Assembly (NCBI GenBank): GCA_951394405.1
Contig: OX596339.1
Span: 3,844,001 to 3,908,000, forward strand
Source of the DNA: Coprinellus micaceus
Lineage: Eukaryota > Basidiomycota > Agaricomycetes > Agaricales > Psathyrellaceae
Reading direction: 5' to 3'
Length of the DNA: 64,000 nt
Position numbers and translations under genes: made by a program. Each line of letters begins with the position of its first letter. The first letter of the stretch is position 1. Under the pieces are notes generated by a model, which was given only the letters and a program-made list of their open reading frames with translations, was not told the DNA's origin and made no database searches. Below, one piece after another: positions 34,261 through 44,242 of this stretch.

Positions 34261-37200
34261 ATGTCGTCTATGTTCAAGAACGCCTCCCACTTCAACGCAA
34301 GGGATGTCACTCAGGTCAATGCCCAGACTTATGTTAGCGGTGAGCATTGGATGGATGAGGGGTGCAGTCGGGATATCGATGAGCTGAAGCGTCCGTTAAG
34401 GCGGGGTCCACCATTCGAGCGGCGTTGAGATCCATGGCGGAGTGCACAACCATTACGAAGTTCGGGGGGATGGGCCGGTATGAAAGGTGGGTGCCTAAGC
34501 TGGCATCGAAGGGCGTTGGACTAACTTCTGCTCTGTAGAGCTATATGCCCACATCACGGCTGGATGCATGCATAACTCCGCTGCGCGGGTCGACGCACCT
34601 AAGTGCCATGAAGACACACGGAAGGCCGTTCAGGACGACATCTTCAGCTGGATGTCGCATGGCACCCCCGAAGAAGTGCTGTGGTTGACGGGGCCTGCTG
34701 GGGCGGGGAAATCAGCAATTATGGGGACGGTGTCGGACAAACTCGAGAAGGAAGGGCACCTGGCCGCCACCTTTTACTTCTCATCGTATAAGGGGACGGC
34801 AGAAACAATGTCAAAGCGACGCTTCGTGACAACGCTCGCTTACCAGCTTGCCGTACACCCAAGCTTGCAGCACGAGCTTTCGTCCCCGATCCTTTCGGCC
34901 GTCCGACAGAATCCTGCGATATTCGACATGAGCCTGAAGCGACAGCTCGAGGTGCTTATCCTGGAGCCTTTGCGAGCCTCCCGGGCCCATTCAGGGTCGT
35001 CATCGAGTCCACCTATGGCCATTCTTATCGATGGAGTAGACGAATGCGGGGAGGCCATGTATGAAGGCTCGAGCCGGTCAAGGCAGGATGACCAAGTTGA
35101 AGTCCTCTCGGTCCTCCTAGAGGCGATCAACCAATCCGCCTCCTCTTTCCGCCTCATCGTTGCCAGCCGCCCCGAGACCTGGATCCGCACATTCTTTGCC
35201 GATGTTGGTGCTGGCGTGGTCACCGAGATCTTCCTGGACGACAAATACAGTCCCGACGACGACATCCGGTTGTTCCTCAGGTCCAAGTTCGCCGCGCTCT
35301 CATCATAAAAAAAGTCGATAGCATTTGTGCGTGATATGTGAAGATATGCAAGATATGCGAAGATATGGGGGCGGGCTGCATTCGTTGAGTGGACGGAATA
35401 TTAGCTGCACAAATGCAAGCGGCCGCATTTGTGCAGCTGGGGACCAAATGTGCAGCCCAAATGCAGCCGGAATTTACGCCTGCGTATTCGACGGCTATGC
35501 TTGCGTCCCCGACTTGGGGCAAACTCCACAGAACAGCGTGCAGGAAACCCAGTGTATTTTGAGAAATAGTATACGGAGATGTAGACTACGAGGGGGATAT
35601 ATAGGTCATAGAACGGGGACTCTCGTGCGCAGGACGCTCGGGTGACATTGAGAACGGGACCTGAGCTCCTGGTTGAGGGTTATCCGGGCGAATCGCACTA
35701 GGCGGGGTCGTGGAAAACGGTGGTCATAGTGGGGGTAGGTGAGTGAGCGATGAAGGTAATCTGGGCGACTAGGAAACTTCAGGTTTTGTGTGGAGAGAGA
35801 ACTGGCCGACACGCACCTCGAGCACTTCACCGCCGCATCACCAAGGTCTCCCATATCCTGGTACCAGCCTACAGCCCAAGGCACGGGTGGGGATGGGCAG
35901 AAACGACGGACGTTGAGGCCGGGGAGGCCGGGAGGAGATGGTGGGGGAAGGGAAGAAAGAAACGCGACGATGGAGCGCGAAGGACGCGTCGATATATGTG
36001 ACGACGCGTGACGTCACGCTTCGCGACTTGCCGAAGGCGCCCCAAGTTCGCTCTCCGACTCTGGCGCCCGACACCGATCTGGGGGCGGATGTGTATGCGT
36101 TTCTAGGAGGAGAAGGCGTCAGTAGGCTTTTTGTGAGGTAAGTCGATTCAACTGTCATTCTAACTGGCCCAACGCCCACATCTCGGTGCATGTCTGCTTG
36201 CATATCCGGCCCTCGCCGCATAACTGCTGCACAGATGCACCCGTTGTGCCGCACAGGCGGTGCCGCTATGCGACGCTATGCGCACACCACGCATTTATTC
36301 TACCTGAATGCTGAGTGAATGCTGCGTCATGTGCACATGCTGGGCATATCATCCACAAATGATATCGACTTTTTTTATGATGCTGTCGGCGACATGGGCT
36401 CGATCCTTCGACGTGGCCCTCAGAAGAGGTCATCGCCCAGTTAGTTCGGGATGCATCTGGCCAGTTCATCTACGTCGCCACTGTCCTTCGCTTCATCGAC
36501 ACGCCTGGAACCCTTCCCCAGGACCTGCTCAAGATTGTGCTGAGGGCCAAGCCTCAAGACATGCTATACCTCAATTTTAATGTCAAGCCAGAGCCCTCAC
36601 GAGACTGTCCTCTGGCTCAAAGCCCTAGTACTGCTCAAAAGCCGCACGACCGAGACCCCTTCCTCGGCATGGACTATTGACCGCTTGTTCGAGTCGAGTC
36701 CAGGGCAAGCACGGATGCTTCTTGTCCTTCCGTCCTTGGTTCATATCCCCGCAGTAGAACCCGGTGAACTTTACACCTCCGAGTTTTATGGGAATAAATA
36801 TGGAGTCTCAGGAGTGCCCATTCCTCAAGTTGGCTGGACGACATCCTACGCTTTTTACCATAAATCCTTCCCTGACTATCTTGAAGACCGTTTTCGATGT
36901 GGTGATGCTTTTCCTGGCATCGATGATAACGAGGTCGAGCAGTGGTTATGGGGACGCATGTCTCAAACCTTAAAGTGTTGAGTACACAATATGTTTACTA
37001 CTTCGCCCTTCCAGCTGACACTATGTGCGCAGGCGGTGATGCCGAAGTGGCGATAGATCGCCCAAAACTAGCCTTGATCTTCAAAAGGTGCTTTCTCGAC
37101 CTTCTGCCTTCAACTGCTAGGACTGCCATTGCACGCACCAGCGACGCCTTCGCTGATAGCCAGCCAAATGAATGGCTTACCGTGCACAAACCACTCCCAT

Positions 37201-37416
37201 TCAAGTATGGCCATATCGGCACGACTACCTCGATGTGGCTATTCCGCTCTGTACATGAAAGAGTGAGTCTTCTGAGCATCACGCCATCATATTTACATAT
37301 TCATGTCAGTCCAGTGCCGTTCCTATCGCCCATGTAGTCAGGGCTGCAAGAAGTGGAGGAAAGCAAGTTGGTACGGCCCAATACTGAACGTACTAAACGC
37401 CGGCCCCTCTGATTAA
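34261..37416 (+). pseudogene. NACHT NTPase N4, disrupted
   Basis: The same five-exon plan is recognisable: 34261-34339, 34401-34486, 34539 to 36976 (interrupted), 37033-37262 and 37315 to about 37360. Defects are: an in-frame TGA at 34481 near the end of exon 2; a 1,082-bp transposon inserted in exon 3 at 35301-36382, after RSKFAAL; a deletion with frameshift after KPQDM near 36561, so that LYTSILMSSQ continues in another frame; and loss of the normal 3' end, which is found inverted at 37432-37520. Before the insertion the reading frame is otherwise clean (Walker A GPAGAGKSAI, Walker B MAILIDGVDECGE), as is the C-terminal half to VHER plus CRSYRPCSQGC, so inactivation is probably recent. It belongs to the N2/N5 class after Walker A (SSYKGTAETMSKRRFV). 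Confidence 0.88.
35301..36382. mobile_element. 1,082-bp non-autonomous DNA transposon inside N4
   Basis: The ends are inverted repeats: CATCATAAAAAAAGTCGATA (35301-35320) matches exactly the reverse complement of 36363-36382, and the match continues to 29 bases with one mismatch. The decamer GCATTTGTGC or its complement recurs inside the left part (35321, 35405, 35425, with partial copies near 35445), including a 12-bp-arm palindrome at about 35404-35435, as subterminal motif arrays do in transposase binding. No transposase frame is present. The NACHT sequence resumes on the right with CTGTCGGCGACATGG, so the insertion point is clear, but the target duplication is short (perhaps 2 bp, CT) or obscured. 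Confidence 0.85.
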
Positions 37417-37431
37417 ACGATGAGAATCGTA

Positions 37432-37520
37432 CTAAAGACGCTTGAGGCAGAATCTGTCGAGTAAGAGGCGGCGTGAGCCCCATCTTCTGGTGTCCCATTC
37501 GTCGCTTGGAAGCTCTGAGA
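37432..37520 (-). pseudogene. Inverted 3' end of the N4 final exon
   Basis: On the minus strand this piece reads ISELPSDEWDTRRWGSRRLL and LDRFCLKRL then a stop, which is the C-terminal tail expected after the Cys motif (compare ILELPIGEWKPLYWSSRGF in N3 and ITELPSSEWKLGNWGSLAF in N6). N4 itself breaks off after CKKWRKA on the plus strand at about 37360. A small local inversion of the exon end is the simplest explanation. The 9-mer CGTACTAAA occurs at 37389 and 37428 near the breakpoint. Confidence 0.75.
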
Positions 37521-40500
37521 TTGAAATTTACCCCCCTCCACCACCATCTTGCTGTCTCTTGGACTCCGCCCTCCTTGGCTCAGCGGATTACGCGCATCCG
37601 GGCTTCCATAGTTACCTTACCTTTTCACTTTCAATGAATCCCCCTCCTATTGAATCATCAGTTCGTTCCACGTCCAAGGTTTATCGGCAGGGAATGCAGG
37701 TTAGACGGAACAGGCCGTTCACCGAAACTCGTTGTTAGAAGGGTCCAAGTCATACGCGCCAAGCATAGAGACATTGAGAACCCCGAGCGATGCATTGAGT
37801 AATGTTCGGCGCCCCACCTGATGTCGCGTCGACGACTGGGGACAAAGTAGGTTTAATCATACGAAAGGGGACGGATGACGGTAACCCTCCTTCGAAACAC
37901 GAAGCACTGTCGGTCGTTTTGGGTGCGTTTTGGTGACGATTTGTAGCGGACGGTGAAGTACTCGAACAGCACGGAACCACGTCAAAGGGGAAGAAATGTC
38001 GCCGTCCGAGCTAGCCGTCGAACGAGCAGGCCAAGAGAGACACAACTAGTGAACATCGATCTGAGCCACCGAAAGCAGGGTCTTTTTGGAGTCGGAGATG
38101 CATTGATAGGTAGTGGAGGGTACGATCTGGGGAGGCGAGGATTCAATGCGCTTCAAAAGCGGAAGGAACACGCGAGAGGGGGATAGGGCATGGATAGGGT
38201 AAATTGTTTTGGAGGCGGCGGATAGGGGATGTGGTCAGGGTCAATTGTCGGTCTAAGTCGTTGCTACCTGGCCCGACCCGGACGACCAATAAGGCGCCCA
38301 ATAAACCAGACAATGTGGCGAAGCTCGTCCGAGAAACCTCAAGATAGGGACCTGGGTCAAAGGGGCGCGTTGGTACGGTGGGCCGTGGCTGATGGGAAGG
38401 AGGCAAGTTTCCTGTCATCATGTGGCGTTGTGGCAGGTAGGTGACAGGTACAAGAGGGGGATCGGGGAGGTCAAGGGAGGATAGCTGAGCCAATAAACAG
38501 GGTGCAACAAAATGCCTTCGTCCACCACAGTGACCAGTCCAGGCGGGTTCGCCGATGTACCAGGGAGCATTTCCAGGAAACTGAGAGTATCCGATGGCTG
38601 GGGTCGAGAGCAGCTTGGAGCCGGGACAAAACACCTACTGGGGGTATGGTATTGTCGACACAGTACATGGCCTTCAAGTCTGACTCCAAGCCAAGGAGGA
38701 TATGGGTGCATCTCAGGGCTCGTCGCGGTGGCTTGGGATGCTCGGTCGATGGCGTGCTGGAGTTTGACAAAAGGGGGCTCAGCTGGGAGTGAACGGGGAA
38801 GAGAGAACAGAGAGGCGTCCAATACGCGAGGGCGAAACACCGTAGCATCAAGTTAGTCCAAGATCTTGGAAGAGGGTGACGGTCAGGGGGAAGAAGCATG
38901 AAAATCGACAAAAATGAGAATTTATTTCGGTTAGCGCCGGCGCCTTTCCCACGCCCCAGGCTCCGGTTGTCATAATGCCGAAGGGGATTGTTGGGCGCTT
39001 ACTCCTGGCCATCATGTCCCCCTCGTCCCTCACCTGGGTCCGCACCCTCAACATCGTATCGTCTCCATGTATTTCTGCGACTCAACAAGGACGAGAGGTT
39101 GAGAGCGCACAGCCAGCGTCTCTCTCACCCGAGTATGCAACTTGCTGTATTCGAGCAACTAAACAGGACTCGTCGTACGTACTATCCGTTCCTCGAACGC
39201 CAACCCTCCCTAATATCTCATATCCTCACGGTTTTGTTATAGTGCTAGATGAACGTACTTGAACCGGAGAAGTCGGAAATTCGTCCGCCCTTTCAGCCTC
39301 TACGAATCGGCTTGACACGGGTACATCCAACCAGTGGCTAGTCGCCTATAGTTCTATTCGCGTGCGACGCTTTCTGAGCGAATGTTATAAGTTCCTTGAA
39401 GCTCCCATCGAGAACCGCGATGTGTTGTTGGAGAAGTGAAATGGTGGAAATCAACCTGGAGCGTACGGAGGCGTTCGACATAAAGGTGTGTTCGACCTCT
39501 CTGCTACGGGCCTGAACTCTCTGACGCGACTCTGTTAGAACCAGAAACACATTGCACTCCCCTTTACAGCCTCAGCCGCCCCCCGAACACATCACGCCGC
39601 GCTCGGGTTCAAGCGACAAATATCCGTTCCTCTTGGAATTCAAGGAATCGTCCGTCGTTCATGCGGGAGGCGACTCGCATTACCCCACTTCGCCTCTTCT
39701 CCTGCGGCGCGATCCAATATCGTTTCCCCGACGCCCGCCAACGGAACGCCATTCGGTACTTGCTTGCGAACTTCCTCTCCCTCCGCTTAGCGCCAACTAC
39801 CAGCCCTTGGTTCGGTTCACGCTATATCGACCAAGCTTTCCTGCGCCGCATCGCCAACACCCTCCCAGAATAGACCCTACCTCCTGTCAAGAAAATCAAT
39901 ACACTATACACCCCACCGCCTCCCCAGAGCCTCCCCCCGCCAATGTTTATGGTCGACGGGGTGGACGAAGAAAACAACCCAGTACCAGCAGCGCCGTCCC
40001 CCGCCTGGCCCGCAACTACTCGACGCCTCCCCTGTTCCTCTCCCACTCCATCAATCTCGACCAACGGCTGCACTTCCTTTCCGTACCCCACACCTCAAAC
40101 CCGCAGCTCAGTATCCACTGGGTTCGTAGCCCCCCCAAACGCGCTTCTTGGCCAGCCCTCCATGTCATAGCTACCCTTCCACGTACCCTTCCAATCCCCC
40201 GCCTCTCTATTCGCTGGAGACCATCCGGCAGCCCGTCCCCTCGCATCCTTTATCTGCATTCCCGCTCCCTTCGTTCGCGTCATCCGATTGCTAGACATGG
40301 GGAGGTGTCCGGCATCGTTTGATTTGGATGCCACGCCCCGATCTCGGTACGCTCATCGTTTCACGGTATACTTACATCTTCTCTGGTCGCTAACGACCTG
40401 CTCTATACCTAGCTGGGTCCCTCCACGTTATGCCTCCACTTCATCGCCGTCTACAATCGATCTGTTCTCTAACCGTCGTAATCTCAAGGCTGCTAGGCCG

Positions 40501-41465
40501 CAAGTTCCCCTTCCGCCTCTCTTTGGGATTATGAGGGTCGTTTACGCGGACCTCGCGTTCATGCCATACTCGAAGTCTTGGCGTTAGTTCCTGGGATACC
40601 GCAAGGATCGGCATGGGAAACTCTCGAAATCGTTGCTCAGTACTCAGCGCCCACTCCCTATGTATCCAAATTCATGCCACCCGCTCGCCGGCTTCCCCCT
40701 CGGGCAAACAAGCACACCGGGATCCCACGAAGCATACACCCCATCCAGGAGCGAACCTCGTTGGTCACACCACCAACCGCTCCACACCCTGGATTATATT
40801 GAGGGCCAACTCGGTGTGCTCAACCGTCTATTCTTGACGGCAAGCACAGCGCGTAGAGTTGGATTCCTAGGGCAGGGATACGTACGGCTTTGGGTGAGGT
40901 GATTGGAGTTGAAAGGGCGCCGGGAGGTCAGTTGAGGGACTGGGTTTGGAAGGATTGTGACAGAAAGGACTTGATGAGCACACCCCTTGTTCGTGGGGGT
41001 GGGCTTTGACATTCTGTCGAGGCAGGGGCGCCCTTTCCAGCTTGTTCTAGCAAGCCCAAAATGTGGCACCCTCTAGGAAAGGAACGAGCAAACGGTGCAT
41101 TCCCTCGGCTACGACATATCGTCGATGCGAGGGCTCACTCTTTCTCCGTTCGACGTCCTCTTGGGATGGCTAGGAGGGGCGAATTTCAGCGGTTACCTCG
41201 TAGACCTTTGTTGTTCTTGTCGCAGCGAAGGCCCCCGGATGTGTGTGCAGCGAGAATCGCCCAGCTCCTGCAACCAGTGAGTGCAGTTGATGTAGTACAT
41301 TGTACGCCCTCCGTCGTGGTTCCCTGGTGGTTCCTCACAGTGACCCTTGCAATATACGCCTGTGTCGTGAGCTGCCAGCCTCTCCAAACTTTGCGCTGCC
41401 TCACAAAGGTTTCGGCTCCTTCGAATTCGCTGACTCTTGGCTTTCATACCCTCCTCTTCAAGAAA
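37521..41465. other. N4-N5 intergenic region, decayed repeats
   Basis: No supportable gene. The last 2.5 kb resembles the upstream parts of duplication units 1 and 2: a GGGTCCGCACCCTCAAC word near 39027, and a GATGCGAGGGCTC block near 41125 that recalls the one near 27338. The long plus-strand frame at 39552-40322 is compositionally biased and shifts relative to similar segments elsewhere, so I do not call it. Confidence 0.45.
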
Positions 41466-41485
41466 TAGGCGCCTAGCTGAGTCAG
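41466..41485 (+). promoter_or_regulatory. Conserved upstream motif of N5
   Basis: TAGGCGCCTAGCTGAGTCAG, 91 bp upstream of the N5 start codon. Here the second half is TGAGTCAG, a canonical AP-1/Gcn4-type core. Confidence 0.6.
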
Positions 41486-41576
41486 CGTCACATCACCCCT
41501 AAGAACTGTCACGCTAACTGCGTGGCAAACACGAAGCGATCGCACTCGACCTTGAACCACATCCAGCTAGCTACTC

Positions 41577-43774
41577 ATGTTTGAGAATGCCTCTAACGTC
41601 AACATAGGCAAGATCAGTAATGCCCATGCCCAGCCGTATGGAGGGAGTTCGAGTATCGCCAAAGTAGACAGCACAGGTGACCATCGATTGAGCTACCTCC
41701 GCCTGGAATCAAGCGGTGGATAGGCTGGTTGCTCACTCTGAATGCAGGTCCACACCTGGAGAGTGTCGAGATCAACGCAGGCGTGTACACTCACAATGAG
41801 TTCCATGGGGCTGACCCCCTAAAAGGTGTGTGCATATTCACCACGACGCAAATATTCGATTCGTAGACTGCCGAGTCCCGACTCAATCTTGAATGCCAGA
41901 GCTCTGCTCGCACACCGCCGTGGGGGCCATACACAACTCCGCTGATCAGGTCGACGCTCCCAAGTGCCATGAAGAAACGAGGAAGGCCGTACAGGAAGAC
42001 ATCTTCAGTTGGATGACCCACGGGACCGCGAACGAAGTGCTGTGGTTGACGGGACCTGCTGGGGCAGGCAAGTCAGCAATTATGGGGACAGTATCGGACA
42101 AGCTTGAGGAGAAGGGTCTGCTAGCCGCAACCTTCTTCTTTTCGTCATACAAGGGCTCGGTGGAAAGGATGTCAAAACGGCGTTTCGTGACAACGCTCGC
42201 CTACCAGCTTCTGCTGCACCCGGGTTCAAAAGAAAGGCTCTCACCACCCATGCTTTCGGCAATTCAACAGAATCCAGCAGTATTTGACATGAATCTCAAG
42301 CGGCAATTCGAGGTGCTCATTCTGCAGCCGCTGCGCGTCTCTCACGACCAACTGGGCTCTACCGCGAGCCTGTCGACAGCCATTCTAATTGACGGTGTCG
42401 ATGAGTGTGGAGAGGAGCGATACGATAACATTGACCGGTCAAGACAGGATGACCAAATTGAGGTTCTGTCCATCCTCTTACAGGCGGTCAAGGACCCTGC
42501 ATTCCCCTTTCGAATCATCGTCGCCAGCCGCCCTGAGACCTGGATCCGGACCTTCTTTACCAAATCGGCAAGCGACCACTTTGTCGAAATCTTCCTCGAC
42601 AACAAATACGATCCCGACGATGACATTGCGTTATTCTTCAAATCCAAGTTTGCTGAACTCAGTCGCCGGTATGGCTATCCTCCTACCTGGCCCCGGCCGG
42701 AGGATCTTGCGAAGCTGGTTGAAGATGCCTCCGGTCAGTTCATATACGCCGCCACCGTCATTCGATTCATCGAGACCCCCGGAAGGTTACCACATAAACA
42801 ACTTGACATCGTCCTCAACATCCAGCCTCAAGACAAGTCGAGCCCCTTCGCCGCGCTGGATGCACTCTACACCTCAATTTTGAAGTCAAGCCCCAGTCCC
42901 GACGATACCGCCCTGTGGCTTAAGGCCCTTCAGATTTCCAAGAACGGGGCAACTGTTAGTCCCTCAGCGTGGACTATCCACAGACTGTTCGAATCCTCGA
43001 CGGGAGAAGCCCGGATGCTCCTCGAACTTCCCTCGTTGTTTTACCTCGACACGGTAGTTCGTCAAAGTTACGACACGGTTGTCTACGGGAAGATGGTTCC
43101 CGTGCCCGTCCTCGACGAGGGTTGGAACTCGGTCTACGTTTTCTACCACAAGTCCTTCCTCGACTTCCTAGACGATAGTGCACGGTGTGGTGCTGATTTC
43201 CCAGATTTAGACGACGGGAGAGTCGAACGGTGGTTATGGGGCCGGGTTTCTCGTGTCCTGACATGTACGCAAACCTGTTCCAGTTATACGTCTCCTTTCG
43301 GCCGACGAATGACGGTATACGCACAGGCGATGGTCCAGAAGTGCCAATTGACCCAGCCTTGCTTTTAACCTTCAAGAGGTGTTTTCTTGACATTTGGATT
43401 CGGTGTGCGATGAGACCACCTTGGGACATGGCACTCGACGAGGATGTGGTCGCCAAGTGCAATCTTGCTCAGTGGCTCGCTGTGTCAAACACAATCGAAT
43501 CTGAGCAATGGCCCGACCCAACCTTCCAACGTAATACCTACATCCTGGTGCACAAAAACGTAAGCAAAGTGGAAAGCTGTGGTTCAATGGCTCGAAAGCT
43601 GATTTGGTGGTTACCAAGTGCCGTTCCTATCGACCCTGTCGCGCTGGCTGCAAGCGCTGGAGGAAGGCGATTTTAGAGTGTCCCGGGGATGTGTGGAGAC
43701 CTGATAGGGCTTACAAAGCGTCTGCCCTCCTCCTTGACCGATTTTGCATCAAGCGTATCGACTTGTACGAGTAA
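41577..43774 (+). CDS. NACHT NTPase N5
   Basis: Five exons (41577-41676, 41748-41825, 41900-43264, 43327-43559, 43619-43774) give 643 aa. The leader is MFENASNVNIGKISNAHAQP and, in exon 2, LESVEINAGVYTHNEF. Walker A is GPAGAGKSAI, Walker B TAILIDGVDECGE, then IVASRPETWIRTF. The post-Walker-A segment (SSYKGSVERMSKRRFV) groups with N2 and N4. The C-terminal module (DGPEVPIDPALLLTFKRC) ends VHKN plus CRSYRPCRAGC. Unlike the other + strand copies, intron 3 has no early stop: its donor is gtacgc instead of gttgag, so unspliced mRNA would read through for about 34 codons into a different C-terminus. Met is lost from the conserved MHNSAD block (IHNSAD). Intact by inspection, convergent with N6. Confidence 0.84.
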
Positions 43775-44242
43775 GTAGCCTAAAAGCTACCAAGTGATAT
43801 CAAACTCTCGGTGTTGAACCAACGGGTGAGTGGTTTTCAACAGAAGGAGGGGGTTCGGGCGCTAATTGTATTCGGCCCAGGTTCTGTCCAGTATTGACCA
43901 TACCAATGAATATGAGTTTCTCCTAATCCGCTTTCGCGAAGAGAATACCTCCTTAATTCTACGAGCACATTGTCAGCGAACGCCGAGGGTACACCCTTAT
44001 GGCCGGGGTACTTACTCTAGCTGTGGTAATCACGCCAATGGAACGCCCACTCCAAGTAAACACCTCCCCATTGTAGTTGGTCGGCCATGCCGTTACATTT
44101 GCCTCACAGTTTGCAGAACGGATGGTTCTGCCAACGGGGTCACCCCCACCATGTGCATCCTCTCGCCAATGATGGATATAGTCATTTCGAGGTCACTTGC
44201 TGTTCAAGGCCTATACAGTTTACGCGATGGCGTCGCAGAAAT
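43775..44242. other. N5-N6 convergent intergenic region
   Basis: The two genes converge with 468 bp between stop codons. No gene or clear repeat seen. Confidence 0.5.

Noticed and set aside
35750..36141. Open frames inside the N4 transposon
   Set aside because: Short, overlapping on both strands, with no transposase motif. The element appears non-autonomous.
39552..40322. 256-aa plus-strand open frame
   Set aside because: Pro/Ser/Arg-biased sequence with no motif. Overlapping open frames in all phases and similarity to decayed repeat segments upstream of other NACHT genes suggest chance openness.
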